A stretch of DNA of 48,457 nucleotides from Paracoccus sp. (in: a-proteobacteria) (GTDB lineage Bacteria > Pseudomonadota > Alphaproteobacteria > Rhodobacterales > Rhodobacteraceae), in NCBI RefSeq assembly GCF_030538655.1, contig NZ_JAUNTO010000009.1, positions 76,487-124,943 on the forward strand, read 5' to 3'. A model generated the notes under the pieces. That model had not been told where the DNA came from. It searched no databases and saw nothing but the letters and a program-made list of their open reading frames with translations. Positions 17,400 through 26,093 of the stretch are shown here, one piece after another. Position numbers and translations under genes: made by a program. Position 1 is the first letter of the stretch, and each line of letters begins with the position of its first letter.

Positions 17400-17810
17400 T
17401 CAGTTGATGACGGTCACGCTGCCGTCGGAGTTCACGCGCGCGGTTACGGTGCTGCGCGAGGCGGTGTTCATCACGCGGATCACGTCGCCCGCAGCACCTT
17501 CGGACAGGGCGCGGCCCTCGGCCTCTATACGTAGCGCGCCGCGTTCATAGGCCAGCCGCACGATCTGGTTGCGGTCCACCAGACGTGGGGCGCGCAGGAC
17601 AGAGGCGGTCACGGGGCGGCCTTCGTAAATGGTAAAGCGGGTCTGCTGCCCGATGGCCTGTTCCGCATCGCGGATGCCGCGCGCATCGGCGGTGCGGATC
17701 AGATCGGATTCGGAAATCACCGTTCCGGCGGGCAGGGTGCGGGCAGCGGCCCAGCCTTCGGCCTGTGCCGGGCCAGCCGCCAGCAGGGCGGCAAGGATCA
17801 CCCCCCGCAT
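17400..17810 (-). CDS. flgA: Flagellar P-ring assembly chaperone FlgA
   Basis: FlgA is the periplasmic chaperone for P-ring assembly. The 136-aa product has a short signal peptide (AALLAAGPAQA, residues 7-17). A SAF-type domain follows: LPAGTVISESDLIRT, then EGRPVTASVLRAPRLVDRNQIV. The C-terminal segment GRALSEGAAGDVIRVMN is diagnostic of FlgA. It is a short, one-SAF-domain version, as is common in alphaproteobacteria. Its start overlaps the flgG stop at 17810. Confidence 0.93.
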   Translation of the reverse strand: MRGVILAALLAAGPAQAEGWAAARTLPAGTVISESDLIRTADARGIRDAEQAIGQQTRFTIYEGRPVTASVLRAPRLVDRNQIVRLAYERGALRIEAEGRALSEGAAGDVIRVMNTASRSTVTARVNSDGSVTVIN

Positions 17811-18595
17811 CAGCGCACCTGCACCGTTGCGCCCAGCATCTGGTCGGCGGCGGTAATGACCTTGGAGTTCAGCTCATAGCCGCGCTGCGCTTTAATCAGT
17901 TCGGTAATCTCGCGCACCGCATCGACCGAGCTGTCCTCAAGATAACCCTGCCGCAAGGTGCCCAGACCTTCCAGCCCCGGTGCCGCGACCATTGCAGGGC
18001 CGGATGCCATGGTTTCCAGAAACAGGTTCGAGCCGACTGCCTCAAGCCCCTTTTCGTTGACGAACCCCGCCAGCGTGATCTGGCCCAGCATTTCAGGTTC
18101 GGTCTGGTCGTTGAAATAGGCATAGACCTCGCCCTGCGCATTGATGGCGATCGACCGGGCCTCGGCGGGGATGGTGATGCCTGGCGCGACTTCGTAACCG
18201 TCGGATGTGACGATCAGCCCTTCGCCCGTGCGCTTTAGTCCGCCATCGCGGGTATAGGCAGAGATGCCGGATGGCAGCGTGACTTCCAGATAGCCCAGAC
18301 CTTCGATGGCCAGATCCAGATCATTGCCGGTATGGCTCAACGAGCCTTGTTGCAGGTTCGCCGTAACGGCGGTCGGACGCACGCCAAGGCCAAGCTGCAC
18401 GCCCGCGGGCACAATGGTGCCGTCGGATGCGGTGATGGTGCCGGGGCGCGTCACCTGCTGATAGGCCAGATCGGCGAATTCGGCGCGGCGGGCATTATAG
18501 CCGGTCGTGGACATGTTCGCGAGGTTGTGGGAAATCACATCGACGCGGGTTTGCTGGGCGCTCATGCCGGTGGCGGCGATTTGCAGGGCTTTCAT
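17810..18595 (-). CDS. flgG: Flagellar distal rod protein FlgG
   Basis: FlgG builds the distal rod that passes through the P and L rings. The 261-aa length is typical. The N-terminal rod motif SHNLANMSTTGYNARRAEF (about residues 25-43), the DLDLAIEGLGYLEV core and the C-terminal LEDSSVDAVREITELIKAQRGYELNSKVI are characteristic. flgF precedes it with a 13-base gap, and flgA follows with overlapping stop and start. Confidence 0.97.
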   Translation of the reverse strand: MKALQIAATGMSAQQTRVDVISHNLANMSTTGYNARRAEFADLAYQQVTRPGTITASDGTIVPAGVQLGLGVRPTAVTANLQQGSLSHTGNDLDLAIEGLGYLEVTLPSGISAYTRDGGLKRTGEGLIVTSDGYEVAPGITIPAEARSIAINAQGEVYAYFNDQTEPEMLGQITLAGFVNEKGLEAVGSNLFLETMASGPAMVAAPGLEGLGTLRQGYLEDSSVDAVREITELIKAQRGYELNSKVITAADQMLGATVQVR

Positions 18596-18608
18596 AGGGT
18601 TAAACCTT

Positions 18609-19325
18609 TCAGCGGCTCATGGCGGTGATGACGTTGCGGATGCGCTGATCCTCGCGGTCAAGGAAGGACTGGCCGAGTTCATAGGCGCGCTGCACCTCGA
18701 TCATGCGGCTGATTTCCTGCAATGGGTTGACGTTGGAATCTTCCAGAAAGCCTTGCAGGATGCGGGGGTTTTCCTGCGGCTCGACCTCGCCCGAGGGGAC
18801 GAACAGGGTGCCGCCGGTATAGGTGATGTCCTCGCGCGCGGGTTCGGCGAAAACGCCGATCTGTGCCAGCGGTTGTCCGTCGGCGGAAACCGTGCCGTCG
18901 GGGCCGATGGCGATGCGGTCTGCGCCGCCGGGGATCGCAATCGGGGCCTGGCCTTCGTCCAGCAGACGGTAGCCTTCGGCGTTCATCAACTCGCCTTCGG
19001 GCGACAGCATATAGGCGCCCGCGCGGGTCAGGCGATTGCCTTCGGGCGTCTGGACCATGAAAAAGCCCTCGCCTTCGATGGCGAGATCGAAGGTGCCGTT
19101 GGTCTGGCTGACGGGGGCCACGCTTAGATCGACCAGCCGTCCGCGCGCATTGGCCATCGACAGCGTATCGCCGCGTCGGTCCAGCGCGGTCAGGTGTTCG
19201 GAAAAGATCACCCCTTCGCGGCGGAAGCCGTTGGTGTTGGCGTTGGCGATGTTATTGGCGACGGTGCGCATTTCGTTCATTAGACCCGATTGGCGGGTCA
19301 GGGTGGCATAGATGGCGTTGTCCAT
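18609..19325 (-). CDS. flgF: Flagellar proximal rod protein FlgF
   Basis: FlgF is a proximal rod subunit. The 238-aa product starts MDNAIYATLTRQSGLMNEM and has the rod motif ANNIANANTNGFRREGVIF. The mid-domain DLAIEGEGFFMVQTPEG and C-terminal EDSNVNPLQEISRMIEVQRAYELGQ are shared by FlgF and FlgG. The shorter length and the N-terminus distinguish it as FlgF. It starts 3 bases after the fliQ stop. Confidence 0.95.
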   Translation of the reverse strand: MDNAIYATLTRQSGLMNEMRTVANNIANANTNGFRREGVIFSEHLTALDRRGDTLSMANARGRLVDLSVAPVSQTNGTFDLAIEGEGFFMVQTPEGNRLTRAGAYMLSPEGELMNAEGYRLLDEGQAPIAIPGGADRIAIGPDGTVSADGQPLAQIGVFAEPAREDITYTGGTLFVPSGEVEPQENPRILQGFLEDSNVNPLQEISRMIEVQRAYELGQSFLDREDQRIRNVITAMSR

Positions 19326-19328
19326 GGC

Positions 19329-19595
19329 TCAGCTTCCGGCAATCAGCGGGATGATCTGCCCGGTGTAGAAATCGGACAGGGCGGTGGTCATAAAGCTCAT
19401 CGTGACCCAGAAGACGATCAGCATCAGCCCGACCTTGGGCACGAAGGTCAGCGTCATTTCCTGAACCGAGGTCAGCGCCTGAAACAGACCGATGATGACA
19501 CCGGCCACCAACGCCACGATCAGCAGCGGGGCCGAGATGCGCACCGCCAGCAGCAGCGCCTGACGCATCATGTCAAAGAGGATCGTCTCGTCCAT
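19329..19595 (-). CDS. fliQ: Flagellar export apparatus protein FliQ
   Basis: FliQ is an inner-membrane part of the flagellar type III export gate. The start is placed at 19595 (MDETILFDMMRQALL), giving 88 aa, the usual length. An in-frame extension to 19655 would overlap fliE. Two hydrophobic helices are seen: ALLLAVRISAPLLIVALVAG (about 13-32) and a second at about 50-68. The FQALTSVQEMTLTFVPK loop between them is the FliQ signature. Its partners fliP and fliR are not in the window. Confidence 0.93.
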   Translation of the reverse strand: MDETILFDMMRQALLLAVRISAPLLIVALVAGVIIGLFQALTSVQEMTLTFVPKVGLMLIVFWVTMSFMTTALSDFYTGQIIPLIAGS

Positions 19596-19605
19596 CGGGG
19601 CGGCC

Positions 19606-19896
19606 TTACACCGGCATCCGCAGGATTTCCTGATAAGCCTCGACCACCTTGTCACGGATGGCCACCACGGTTTCCAACGCCAGTTGCGTTTCAGCCAGCG
19701 ACTGCACCAGATCGTGGGTGTCGGCCTTGCCGGTCATGGTGGCCGTGGCGGTTTTGTCTGCCTGCTGCATCATCGCGCTGAATTCGTCGGCGGCGTTGCG
19801 CAGTTGCGGGGAAACCTGTCCTTCCGTCGGGCCATCGGGGGCGGTGGCACGGCGGGCGGTGGCATAGGCATTGGCGGCGTTTACCGTCGTAATCAT
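19606..19896 (-). CDS. fliE: Flagellar hook-basal body protein FliE
   Basis: FliE joins the MS ring to the rod. The 96-aa product has the conserved C-terminal FliE pattern: Asp-rich linker, then HDLVQSLAETQLALETVVAIRDKVVEAYQEILRMPV. The length and the position between flgC and fliQ are standard. It is 11 bases from flgC and 10 bases from fliQ. Confidence 0.95.
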   Translation of the reverse strand: MITTVNAANAYATARRATAPDGPTEGQVSPQLRNAADEFSAMMQQADKTATATMTGKADTHDLVQSLAETQLALETVVAIRDKVVEAYQEILRMPV

Positions 19897-19907
19897 CTGA
19901 ACTCCTT

Positions 19908-20297
19908 TCAGCGGCGCAGCAGTTCCAGAAGGGACGATCCCATCTGGCGTGATTGTTCAAAGGCCCGCAGGTTCGCCTCATAGCTGCGGCTGGCTTCGCG
20001 GGAATCGGCGATCTCGACGATCAGATTGACGTTTGATCCGGCGTAATATCCGGCTTCGTCGGCCATCGGATGCGCGGGGTCGAACACCTGCGGCAGATCG
20101 GTCTGATCCAGCCGGGTGCGGCCCACCTGAACGCCGCCGGCGGGGCGGCCAAAGCTGACCTGTTCTTCAAAGCTGACCAGCTTGCGGCGATAGCCGGGCG
20201 TGTCGGCATTGGCGATGTTTTCGGACACGCGGCGCAGCCGTTCGGCCTGTGCCTTCATGCCGGATGCGGCCAGTTCTGTGGCGGAGATGCGATCCAT
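19908..20297 (-). CDS. flgC: Flagellar rod protein FlgC
   Basis: FlgC is a proximal rod subunit. The 129-aa product contains the rod-protein motif SENIANADTPGYRRKLVSF (about residues 25-43). It also has the central VFDPAHPMADEAGYYAGSNVN segment and a C-terminal helix (ADSREASRSYEANLRAFEQSRQ). Length is normal. It follows flgB by 3 bases. Confidence 0.96.
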   Translation of the reverse strand: MDRISATELAASGMKAQAERLRRVSENIANADTPGYRRKLVSFEEQVSFGRPAGGVQVGRTRLDQTDLPQVFDPAHPMADEAGYYAGSNVNLIVEIADSREASRSYEANLRAFEQSRQMGSSLLELLRR

Positions 20298-20300
20298 CGC

Positions 20301-20687
20301 TTAGCCCCGGCCCAGACTGGTGCGCAGCATGTCCAGCCCCGATTTGTAGATCCCCAGGGCCAGATCGTGCTGCCGCTTGACCGAGGCCGAGCGCATCATC
20401 TCGTCCTCGATGGTGACGGTGTTGCCGTTGGGCGAGGCACCTTCGGTTTCCGCGATGATACGCGGGCTGCCACCGGACCACAGCGGTGCGGTGATATGGC
20501 GCGCACGGGTCGCGTTCATGCCCGAGGTGGACGGCCTGCCATAGCTGTCGGCAAACTTTTCCAGATCCTTGGCCTGATAGCCGGGCGTGTCGGCATTGGC
20601 GATGTTGCGGGCTGTCACCACCTGTCGGGCCACAGCGTGATTCGTCATGGCCCGTGCCATTTTCAACGTCGTAATTCTTTCAAACAC
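20301..20687 (-). CDS. flgB: Flagellar rod protein FlgB
   Basis: FlgB is a proximal rod subunit and the first gene of the minus-strand flagellar run. The 128-aa product has the motif ARNIANADTPGYQAKDLEKF (about residues 27-46) and the C-terminal EDEMMRSASVKRQHDLALGIYKSGLDMLRTSLGRG helix typical of FlgB. It is divergent from fliI across a 99-base gap. Confidence 0.95.
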   Translation of the reverse strand: MFERITTLKMARAMTNHAVARQVVTARNIANADTPGYQAKDLEKFADSYGRPSTSGMNATRARHITAPLWSGGSPRIIAETEGASPNGNTVTIEDEMMRSASVKRQHDLALGIYKSGLDMLRTSLGRG

Positions 20688-20720
20688 CGAGGCTTCTCCC
20701 TGGTTCCGATAAACCCGGTC

Positions 20721-20738
20721 TTAACCCCGAATGGTTTA
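20721..20738. promoter_or_regulatory. Near-palindrome in the flgB/fliI divergent promoter region
   Basis: TTAACC at 20721-20726 and GGTTTA at 20733-20738 form an inverted repeat (five of six positions, 6-base centre). It lies mid-way between the two flagellar transcripts. The minus-strand word TAAACCAT differs by one base from the TTAACCAT-type sites reported for CtrA. CtrA controls flagellar genes in several alphaproteobacteria. Binding is inferred only. Confidence 0.35.
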
Positions 20739-20786
20739 GAAACCCTTTCGACGCGGCAGAAATTCGCAAGACAGGAGAGTGCTGAG

Positions 20787-22124
20787 ATGGAAAAACTGGA
20801 ATCTATCGCCACCCGGATCAGGGCCGCGCGTGCGGCCCGCTATCATGGGCGCGTGCAGGCGATCCGGGCTGGAACGATCAGTGTCAGCGGGCTGAACGGG
20901 CACGCTTCTGTCGGGGATCGTGTTTCGTTTTCAATGCCTTCCGGGAATGTCGGTGGCGAGGTGATCGGCCTGTCGCAGCGCCATGCCAGCATCCTGCCCG
21001 AACGCCATGTCGAGGGGTTGTCCATCGGGGCACCCACGGAATTGCTGTTCGCGCCGACGCTTGCGCCCTGCGAATCATGGGTCGGGCGAATCATTGATCC
21101 GTTCGGTCAGCCGTTGGATGGACGGGTGTTGCCGCAGGGTCTGCGACTGATGCCTTATCGCCCCGATGCGCCGCCGGCTGCCCGCCGTCGCCGTCTGGGG
21201 GCGCGGCTGGATACCGGGCTGGCGGTGTTCGATACCCTGCTGCCCATCGTGCAGGGGCAGCGGATCGGTCTGTTCGCCGGATCGGGTGTGGGCAAATCCA
21301 CGCTGCTGTCGATGCTGGCCAAAGGGGTGCAGGCCGATGTCGTGGTCATTGCGATGATCGGTGAGCGCGGCCGTGAACTGCGTGAATTCGTTGAAGAAAC
21401 GCTGGGGCCAGAGGGTATGGCGCGCGCGGTGGTGGTCGCTGCGACCTCGGATCTGTCGCCACTGGTGCGGCGGCGTTGTGCCTGGGCGGCGATGACCGTG
21501 GCCGAATATTTCCGCGATCAGGGGCGGCATGTGCTGTTTCTGGCCGATTCGATCACCCGCTTTGCCGAGGCACATCGTGAAATCGCGCTGGCCGGGGGGG
21601 AGGCGCCCAGCTATCGCGGTTTTCCGCCCTCGACCTCGAATCTGATTATGGGGCTGGCCGAACGCTCGGGGCCGGGGGTCGAGGGGACGGGTGATATTAC
21701 CGGCATCTTCAGCGTTCTGGTCGCCGGGTCGGATATGGAGGAACCCGTGGCCGACATTCTGCGCGGTGTGCTGGATGGCCATGTCGTTCTGGACCGTGCC
21801 ATCGCCGAACGCGGGCGGTTCCCGGCGGTGGATGTGGTGCGGTCGGTGTCGCGGTCACTGCCTGCGGCGGCCAGTGCGCCGGAAAACGGGCTGATCACCC
21901 ATGCCCGCGCGGCGATGGGGGCCTATACCGAATCCGAACTGATGATCCGCGCCGGACTGTATTCCCCCGGCGCTGACCCGAAACTGGACGAAGCAGTCAA
22001 GCTGTGGCCGCGGCTTGATGAATTCGTCAGCAGACGCGCGCGAAATTGTGGCGATAGTTTCGCTCTGCTGGGCGAGGCGCTGCGCCTTCCGGGGCCGGGG
22101 CATTCCACGCTTAGGAAAGGGTAA
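20787..22124 (+). CDS. fliI: Flagellum-specific ATPase FliI
   Basis: FliI is the ATPase that energises flagellar type III export. The start is placed at ATG 20787 behind ACAGGAGAG; the frame is open much further upstream but would run antisense to flgB and flgC. The 445-aa product has a Walker A AGSGVGKST at about 164-172. It continues with IGERGRELREFVEETLG, a Walker B region (VLFLADSITRFAEAHREIAL) and the SYRGFPPSTSNLIMGLAERSG segment, all typical of FliI/YscN ATPases. It is divergent from the flgB run. Confidence 0.96.
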   Translation: MEKLESIATRIRAARAARYHGRVQAIRAGTISVSGLNGHASVGDRVSFSMPSGNVGGEVIGLSQRHASILPERHVEGLSIGAPTELLFAPTLAPCESWVGRIIDPFGQPLDGRVLPQGLRLMPYRPDAPPAARRRRLGARLDTGLAVFDTLLPIVQGQRIGLFAGSGVGKSTLLSMLAKGVQADVVVIAMIGERGRELREFVEETLGPEGMARAVVVAATSDLSPLVRRRCAWAAMTVAEYFRDQGRHVLFLADSITRFAEAHREIALAGGEAPSYRGFPPSTSNLIMGLAERSGPGVEGTGDITGIFSVLVAGSDMEEPVADILRGVLDGHVVLDRAIAERGRFPAVDVVRSVSRSLPAAASAPENGLITHARAAMGAYTESELMIRAGLYSPGADPKLDEAVKLWPRLDEFVSRRARNCGDSFALLGEALRLPGPGHSTLRKG

Positions 22125-22230
22125 TCGGAACTATTATAGGCCCTTAATCATTGTTAGGATAGGCGGTGGAGGCATTGCGCCGCTTGTGATGATTTGCAAG
22201 TGTCCGTCCGGCTTAGACTAGGGGCGGAAA

Positions 22231-22962
22231 ATGGCGATCACAGAATACTTTATCCGTTTTCTCCAGCGCCGTGACACTCTGGCCGACGCGGACATCCAGC
22301 GGCTGCGTGCCATCCCGACCGAGCATGTCATCTTCGGTCCCGGCGAGGTCATCATTCCTCTCGACCGGCAGGTGCAGCGCAGTTGCATGATGCTGCGCGG
22401 CATGTCGGCGCGGTCGCATCAACTGGTCGGCCGCCCCGATGATCGCGTGATCACGGCGCTGCATGTGCCGGGCGATTTTGTCGATCTGCATGGCTTTGTT
22501 CTGGCGGGGTTGGAACATTCGGTTGTTTCGGTCGGCCCGACCGAGGTCGAATTTATCAACCACACCGAGCTGACCGAGATCACCGAAACGCATCCGCATC
22601 TGACGCGGCTGATGTGGATGTCCACCCTGATCGACGCGGCGATTCACCGGCAATGGCTGGTCGCGGCGGCCTCGTTGCGGTCCAGCGCGCATCTGGCGCA
22701 TTTGCTGTGCGAGATCTACACCCGGCTGAATGCGGTTGGTGCGGCGGATTCGATGCGTTTTACCCTGCCGCTGTTGCAGCGCGAATTGGCCGATATTCTT
22801 GGTTACTCGCCGATTCACATCAACCGGGCGGTGCGTGATCTGCGTGATCGCGGGCTGATTCGCTGGCAAGGGACCGAGATCGAGATTCTCGACTGGAATG
22901 GTCTGGCCCGGCTGGCGCGCTTTGATCCGACCTATCTGGATCTCGAACGCACGCAGCGTTGA
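22231..22962 (+). CDS. Crp/Fnr-family transcriptional regulator
   Basis: The 243-aa protein has an N-terminal cyclic-nucleotide-binding-like beta-roll (about residues 30-135). A long dimer helix and a C-terminal winged helix follow, with recognition region LPLLQRELADILGYSPIHINRAVRDLRDRGLI (about 183-214). No N-terminal cysteine cluster of FNR type is present; the only cysteines are isolated. Oxygen sensing by an Fe-S cluster is therefore unlikely, and the effector is unknown. It follows fliI by about 106 bases with its own leader. The next gene is convergent with essentially no gap. Confidence 0.9.
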   Translation: MAITEYFIRFLQRRDTLADADIQRLRAIPTEHVIFGPGEVIIPLDRQVQRSCMMLRGMSARSHQLVGRPDDRVITALHVPGDFVDLHGFVLAGLEHSVVSVGPTEVEFINHTELTEITETHPHLTRLMWMSTLIDAAIHRQWLVAAASLRSSAHLAHLLCEIYTRLNAVGAADSMRFTLPLLQRELADILGYSPIHINRAVRDLRDRGLIRWQGTEIEILDWNGLARLARFDPTYLDLERTQR

Positions 22963-23724
22963 CTACTGGCACAGCCGCCAGTCTCCACGCCGCTGTGCCA
23001 TATCCAGATGCAGGTGATCGTCATGCGCCCCGTCTGATCCGGGGCCAAGAACCGTGGTAAAGAACAGGCAGGCGGTGGCGCGGGCCGCGCGCTGAAACGC
23101 CATCTCGGGCAGGCCCGAGCCGTCGCGCGGTTCGACCGCCAGATCGGGGGCGTCGGCAAAGGTAAAGCTCGCGATGTCCAGCGCATTCCCAAAGGCATGC
23201 TCCGACATCCGCCCCGTCCCGCCATCGCCGCCAATCCGTCCCCGGCATTGATAGGTCGATCCCAGCCTGTAACCGCTTAATTGCGGCGCGCGGGGCAATC
23301 GCGCGGCGGCAGGGCGCACAAAGTCGCGCGTCCACAGCGCCAGCGACCGCGCCAGCTCGCAGCGCATCGGCGCGCCGCCGTGCAAGGCGACGCCGGGCTG
23401 AACCTCGGCTACCAGAACCGGGCGGTCGATGCCGCAGCCGGGGTTTTCCGGGTCGGTGACAGGCGGCTGTTGTTGATATGTGACGCCCAGCAGGGTCAGC
23501 GCCAGCAGGCAGGCGGAATGGTCGAAATCACTGGTTTCGAATTGCGCGCGCCCCGGTTGGTCCACCTGTGATGTGCTGGCCGGGTCAGGCGTGGTCGCGG
23601 CAGGCCGGGCAGGGGGCCGCGTGTCAGCCGCTGGATCGTCCGGGGCGGGCTTGGGCGCGGGCTGAGCCATCGCGCCGCCGGCACTGGCCAGAGCGGCGAT
23701 CAGCACCAAGGCCCGCAGCCGCAT
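22963..23724 (-). CDS. Extensin-like family protein
   Basis: The 253-aa product has a signal peptide (ALVLIAALASAGGAMAQ) and a Pro/Ala-rich linker (about 22-60). A C-terminal domain of the bacterial extensin-like family follows. Key segments are GAPMRCELARSLALW, the paired-His type motif SEHAFGNALDIASF (about 174-187) and HDDHLHLDMA near residue 237, which resembles LAS-type zinc peptidases. A periplasmic, cell-wall-related role is likely but the substrate is unknown. It is translationally coupled to the L,D-transpeptidase: the ATG at 23724 shares a base with that gene's TGA (TGATG). An alternative GTG start lies 3 bases upstream. Confidence 0.85.
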   Translation of the reverse strand: MRLRALVLIAALASAGGAMAQPAPKPAPDDPAADTRPPARPAATTPDPASTSQVDQPGRAQFETSDFDHSACLLALTLLGVTYQQQPPVTDPENPGCGIDRPVLVAEVQPGVALHGGAPMRCELARSLALWTRDFVRPAAARLPRAPQLSGYRLGSTYQCRGRIGGDGGTGRMSEHAFGNALDIASFTFADAPDLAVEPRDGSGLPEMAFQRAARATACLFFTTVLGPGSDGAHDDHLHLDMAQRRGDWRLCQ

Positions 23725-24905
23725 CACCGACCGCCCACGTCGGCGGGCACCGGCACGACGGTGATGTTATCAGGCAAAGCCCGTTCCAAGGCGCTCGACA
23801 GCGGGTCGGCCAGCTCTTCGGTGGTGTTTTCGATCACCTTGTTATCTGCGGTTGTCGCCTCTGTCGCCGCCGGGGTTTGTGCCGCCGCCGCCGCGGCACG
23901 GGGCGTGACGCCGGTGGCTTCGGCAATGGTCACACCCGGTTCCAGAAAATGCACCTTTGTCACGCCGGGCTGCACCAGATGCGCCAGTTCGCGGGCGTCC
24001 CAGTTGGTCAGCCGCACGCAGCCATAGCTCTGGTTGCGAAACAGTTGCGAGGGCGCGGGTGTGCCGTGGATGCCATAGGTCGGCTTGGACAGGTCGATCC
24101 AGACCGTGCCCACCGGCCCATTCGGCCCCGGCGGCACCACCAGCACCCGGTCATTGTTACCCTGCTTGAAATTCCGCGAGGGATTATAGGTATAGGTCGG
24201 GTCCAGCGCCACCGCCCGCACCATCACCTCACCCGAGGGCGAGGGGGTCGTGCTGGACCCCACTGTCGCTGGATAATCGGCCAGCATCCGACCATTGGCA
24301 TCATAGGCCGCGACGCGACGGGTGGCCTTGTCGATATAGATATTCGCCACCTTACCCCGCAGCGGCGGGGCGGGTGCCATCACCTTGATCGTGGCGCCCG
24401 GCACCAGATCGACGCCGGGGTTCAGAAAGGCAATGAATTTTTCGTCCATATGGAACCGTTCGCCCAGGCGTTCGGCGATGCTGGTATAGCCCATATGGCT
24501 CATCTGCGCCTTTTCGGCATAATCCGTCGGGATCGAGGCAACCAGCCCTTCGGCATCAGCCTGGGTGATGGTATAGTCCTGCGTGGCTGGGCGTTCGGCA
24601 TAGGCTTGCAGCATGGCCCAGACGGCGTGATCCATGATCCCGTCCATCGGCAGACCAGCCCGGCGTTCAAACGCCTTGATGGCGCTTTCACTCATCCCGC
24701 CCTTAAAGCCGTCGATCACACCGGGCGAGGTGCCGCTGCGGTCCAGCAGGATCTGCACCTTGGCTGTCAGCGCCGACCGGCCTGCGGGCAGATCGCCGCC
24801 GCCATAGCTCGCGGCCTCAATGTCTGCCGCCGTAAAGGGCACGTCCTGCGCCACGGCGGCCGAGGACAGCAATAGGGAACACAGGGCAATCAGGCGCAGG
24901 GACAT
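23724..24905 (-). CDS. L,D-transpeptidase (YkuD family)
   Basis: The enzyme makes 3-3 cross-links in peptidoglycan, or attaches proteins to it, in the periplasm. The 393-aa product starts at ATG 24905 with a signal peptide (ending AAVAQ at 16-20). A peptidoglycan-binding-like helical region (about 45-105) and a short LysM-like segment (FIAFLNPGVDLVPGATIKV, about 158-175) precede the catalytic domain. The YkuD motif is complete: GIHGTPAPSQ with His280, then SYGCVRL with nucleophile Cys296. A C-terminal Ala-rich tail (about 325-370) follows. The in-frame extension to 25094 looks like non-coding sequence. Its stop overlaps the extensin-like gene, so the two envelope proteins are made together. 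Confidence 0.9.
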   Translation of the reverse strand: MSLRLIALCSLLLSSAAVAQDVPFTAADIEAASYGGGDLPAGRSALTAKVQILLDRSGTSPGVIDGFKGGMSESAIKAFERRAGLPMDGIMDHAVWAMLQAYAERPATQDYTITQADAEGLVASIPTDYAEKAQMSHMGYTSIAERLGERFHMDEKFIAFLNPGVDLVPGATIKVMAPAPPLRGKVANIYIDKATRRVAAYDANGRMLADYPATVGSSTTPSPSGEVMVRAVALDPTYTYNPSRNFKQGNNDRVLVVPPGPNGPVGTVWIDLSKPTYGIHGTPAPSQLFRNQSYGCVRLTNWDARELAHLVQPGVTKVHFLEPGVTIAEATGVTPRAAAAAAQTPAATEATTADNKVIENTTEELADPLSSALERALPDNITVVPVPADVGGR

Positions 24906-25094
24906 GGCGGACTCCGGTCGGTTTTCCCGGTAATGCGGCTTTCCCGGAGCAAGCACCAGCCCCAGCCGCCGCCAGGGATTCACATTTGCATCAGCGGGAA
25001 CACGCCGACATGTCTTTCGTTTGCAAATATCCCGGGGGGAAATCCGGCAAGGCCGGATTGGGGGGCTGGCCCCCCCACCCGCCGCGGGACGCAA

Positions 25095-25781
25095 TCAGTC
25101 CTCGGAAACCAGCCGGTGACCGGGGGGATAGGACTGGCGGGAATAGGATACCGGCATGGTGTTGGACCAGTTCGTCCGTTCGATCGTCAGCAGCGGGGTG
25201 CCGGTGGGCACTTGCAGGCTGCTGGCGGCCTCGATGCTGGCGGCCTCGGCCAGAATACTGAACCGGCCATGGGTCAGCGCGACATTGCGCGCCAGCCACT
25301 CATGCGGTGAGGCGACGGTGAAATTTTCGCACTCGACCGGCGGCAGGGCCGTCAGGTTCAGCCAGACCGTTTCCGAACAATGCGGGCGACCATTGGCCAG
25401 ATACAGCAGCCGCGTCGCCATCACCCGCCGGTCGGGCGCGATTTGCAGCGCCAGCGCGACATATTCGGGCGGAATGGTGATGCCGCATTCCAGCATGGTA
25501 TAGCCATATTCCGCGCCCGTCGCCTCGATTTCCTGACGGATGACCGAGATTTCCAGCACGGTCCGGCGCGATGGCGTGGTGGCGACGCGGGTGCCGACCT
25601 TGCGGCGGCGTTCCACGATGCCGCTGTCGGCCAGTTCGCGCAGCGCGCGGTTTACGGTGGCGCGGGCGCAGCCCAGTTCCACCGCCAGTTCCTGTTCGGT
25701 CGGGATCAATTCGCCCGGCGCCCATTTGCCCGACCGGATACGGTCCAGCACCTCGGCCCGGACGGATTGCCAGGTGTTCAT
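25095..25781 (-). CDS. GntR-family regulator with UTRA effector domain (HutC type)
   Basis: The product is 228 aa from ATG 25781 (MNTWQSVRAEVL); an in-frame start at 25850 would add 23 residues of unclear value. The N-terminal winged helix is clear: GKWAPGELIPTEQELAVELGCARATVNRALRELADSGIVERRR (about 17-59). A UTRA ligand domain fills the rest, ending near TIERTNWSN and SYSRQSYPPGHR. It resembles histidine-utilisation repressors, but no hut genes are nearby, so the ligand is unknown. It is divergent from the exporter at 26094 and may control it. Confidence 0.88.
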   Translation of the reverse strand: MNTWQSVRAEVLDRIRSGKWAPGELIPTEQELAVELGCARATVNRALRELADSGIVERRRKVGTRVATTPSRRTVLEISVIRQEIEATGAEYGYTMLECGITIPPEYVALALQIAPDRRVMATRLLYLANGRPHCSETVWLNLTALPPVECENFTVASPHEWLARNVALTHGRFSILAEAASIEAASSLQVPTGTPLLTIERTNWSNTMPVSYSRQSYPPGHRLVSED

Positions 25782-26093
25782 CCGAGGTTTGGGCGCGTTG
25801 GCGTGAACCCCGCGCAATGATCTTACCACGTCCCCTGGAATGCGCGCCATGCAGTTTGATCTTTTCGTTAAGTATTTCGTTGCAAAGCATAGTGATGCGG
25901 AGTTTGCCTGCCGTGAACCTGTCCATATCTACAGGAAAATCGGACTTGACGGTTTAGTAGTTTTTTGCATTAAAGAGGTAATATACGGTGTAGGTTGTGC
26001 TGGCCAGGCAAGTGCAACCAAATGTGTCGGGATTTGCTTTGTCGTGACCGGCTGCTAAGGCAGACAGGATAAGCTGATCCGCAGGACGTTCCG
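25782..26093. other. AT-rich divergent intergenic region
   Basis: The stretch between the GntR regulator and the exporter is clearly richer in A and T (about 25850-26045) than its surroundings. TTGACG at 25946-25951 could be a -35 element for the plus-strand exporter, but no convincing -10 is correctly spaced. No RNA gene or protein remnant was recognised. It probably holds the promoters and the regulator's operator. Confidence 0.45.

Noticed and set aside
22183-22200. FNR/CRP-like site before the Crp-type regulator
   Set aside because: CTTG-N10-CAAG has short arms and does not match the usual spacing of FNR (TTGAT-N4-ATCAA) or CRP sites. Autoregulation is possible but not supported enough to list.
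23568-24875. 435-aa open frame on the plus strand
   Set aside because: Antisense to the L,D-transpeptidase, whose catalytic motif is intact on the other strand.
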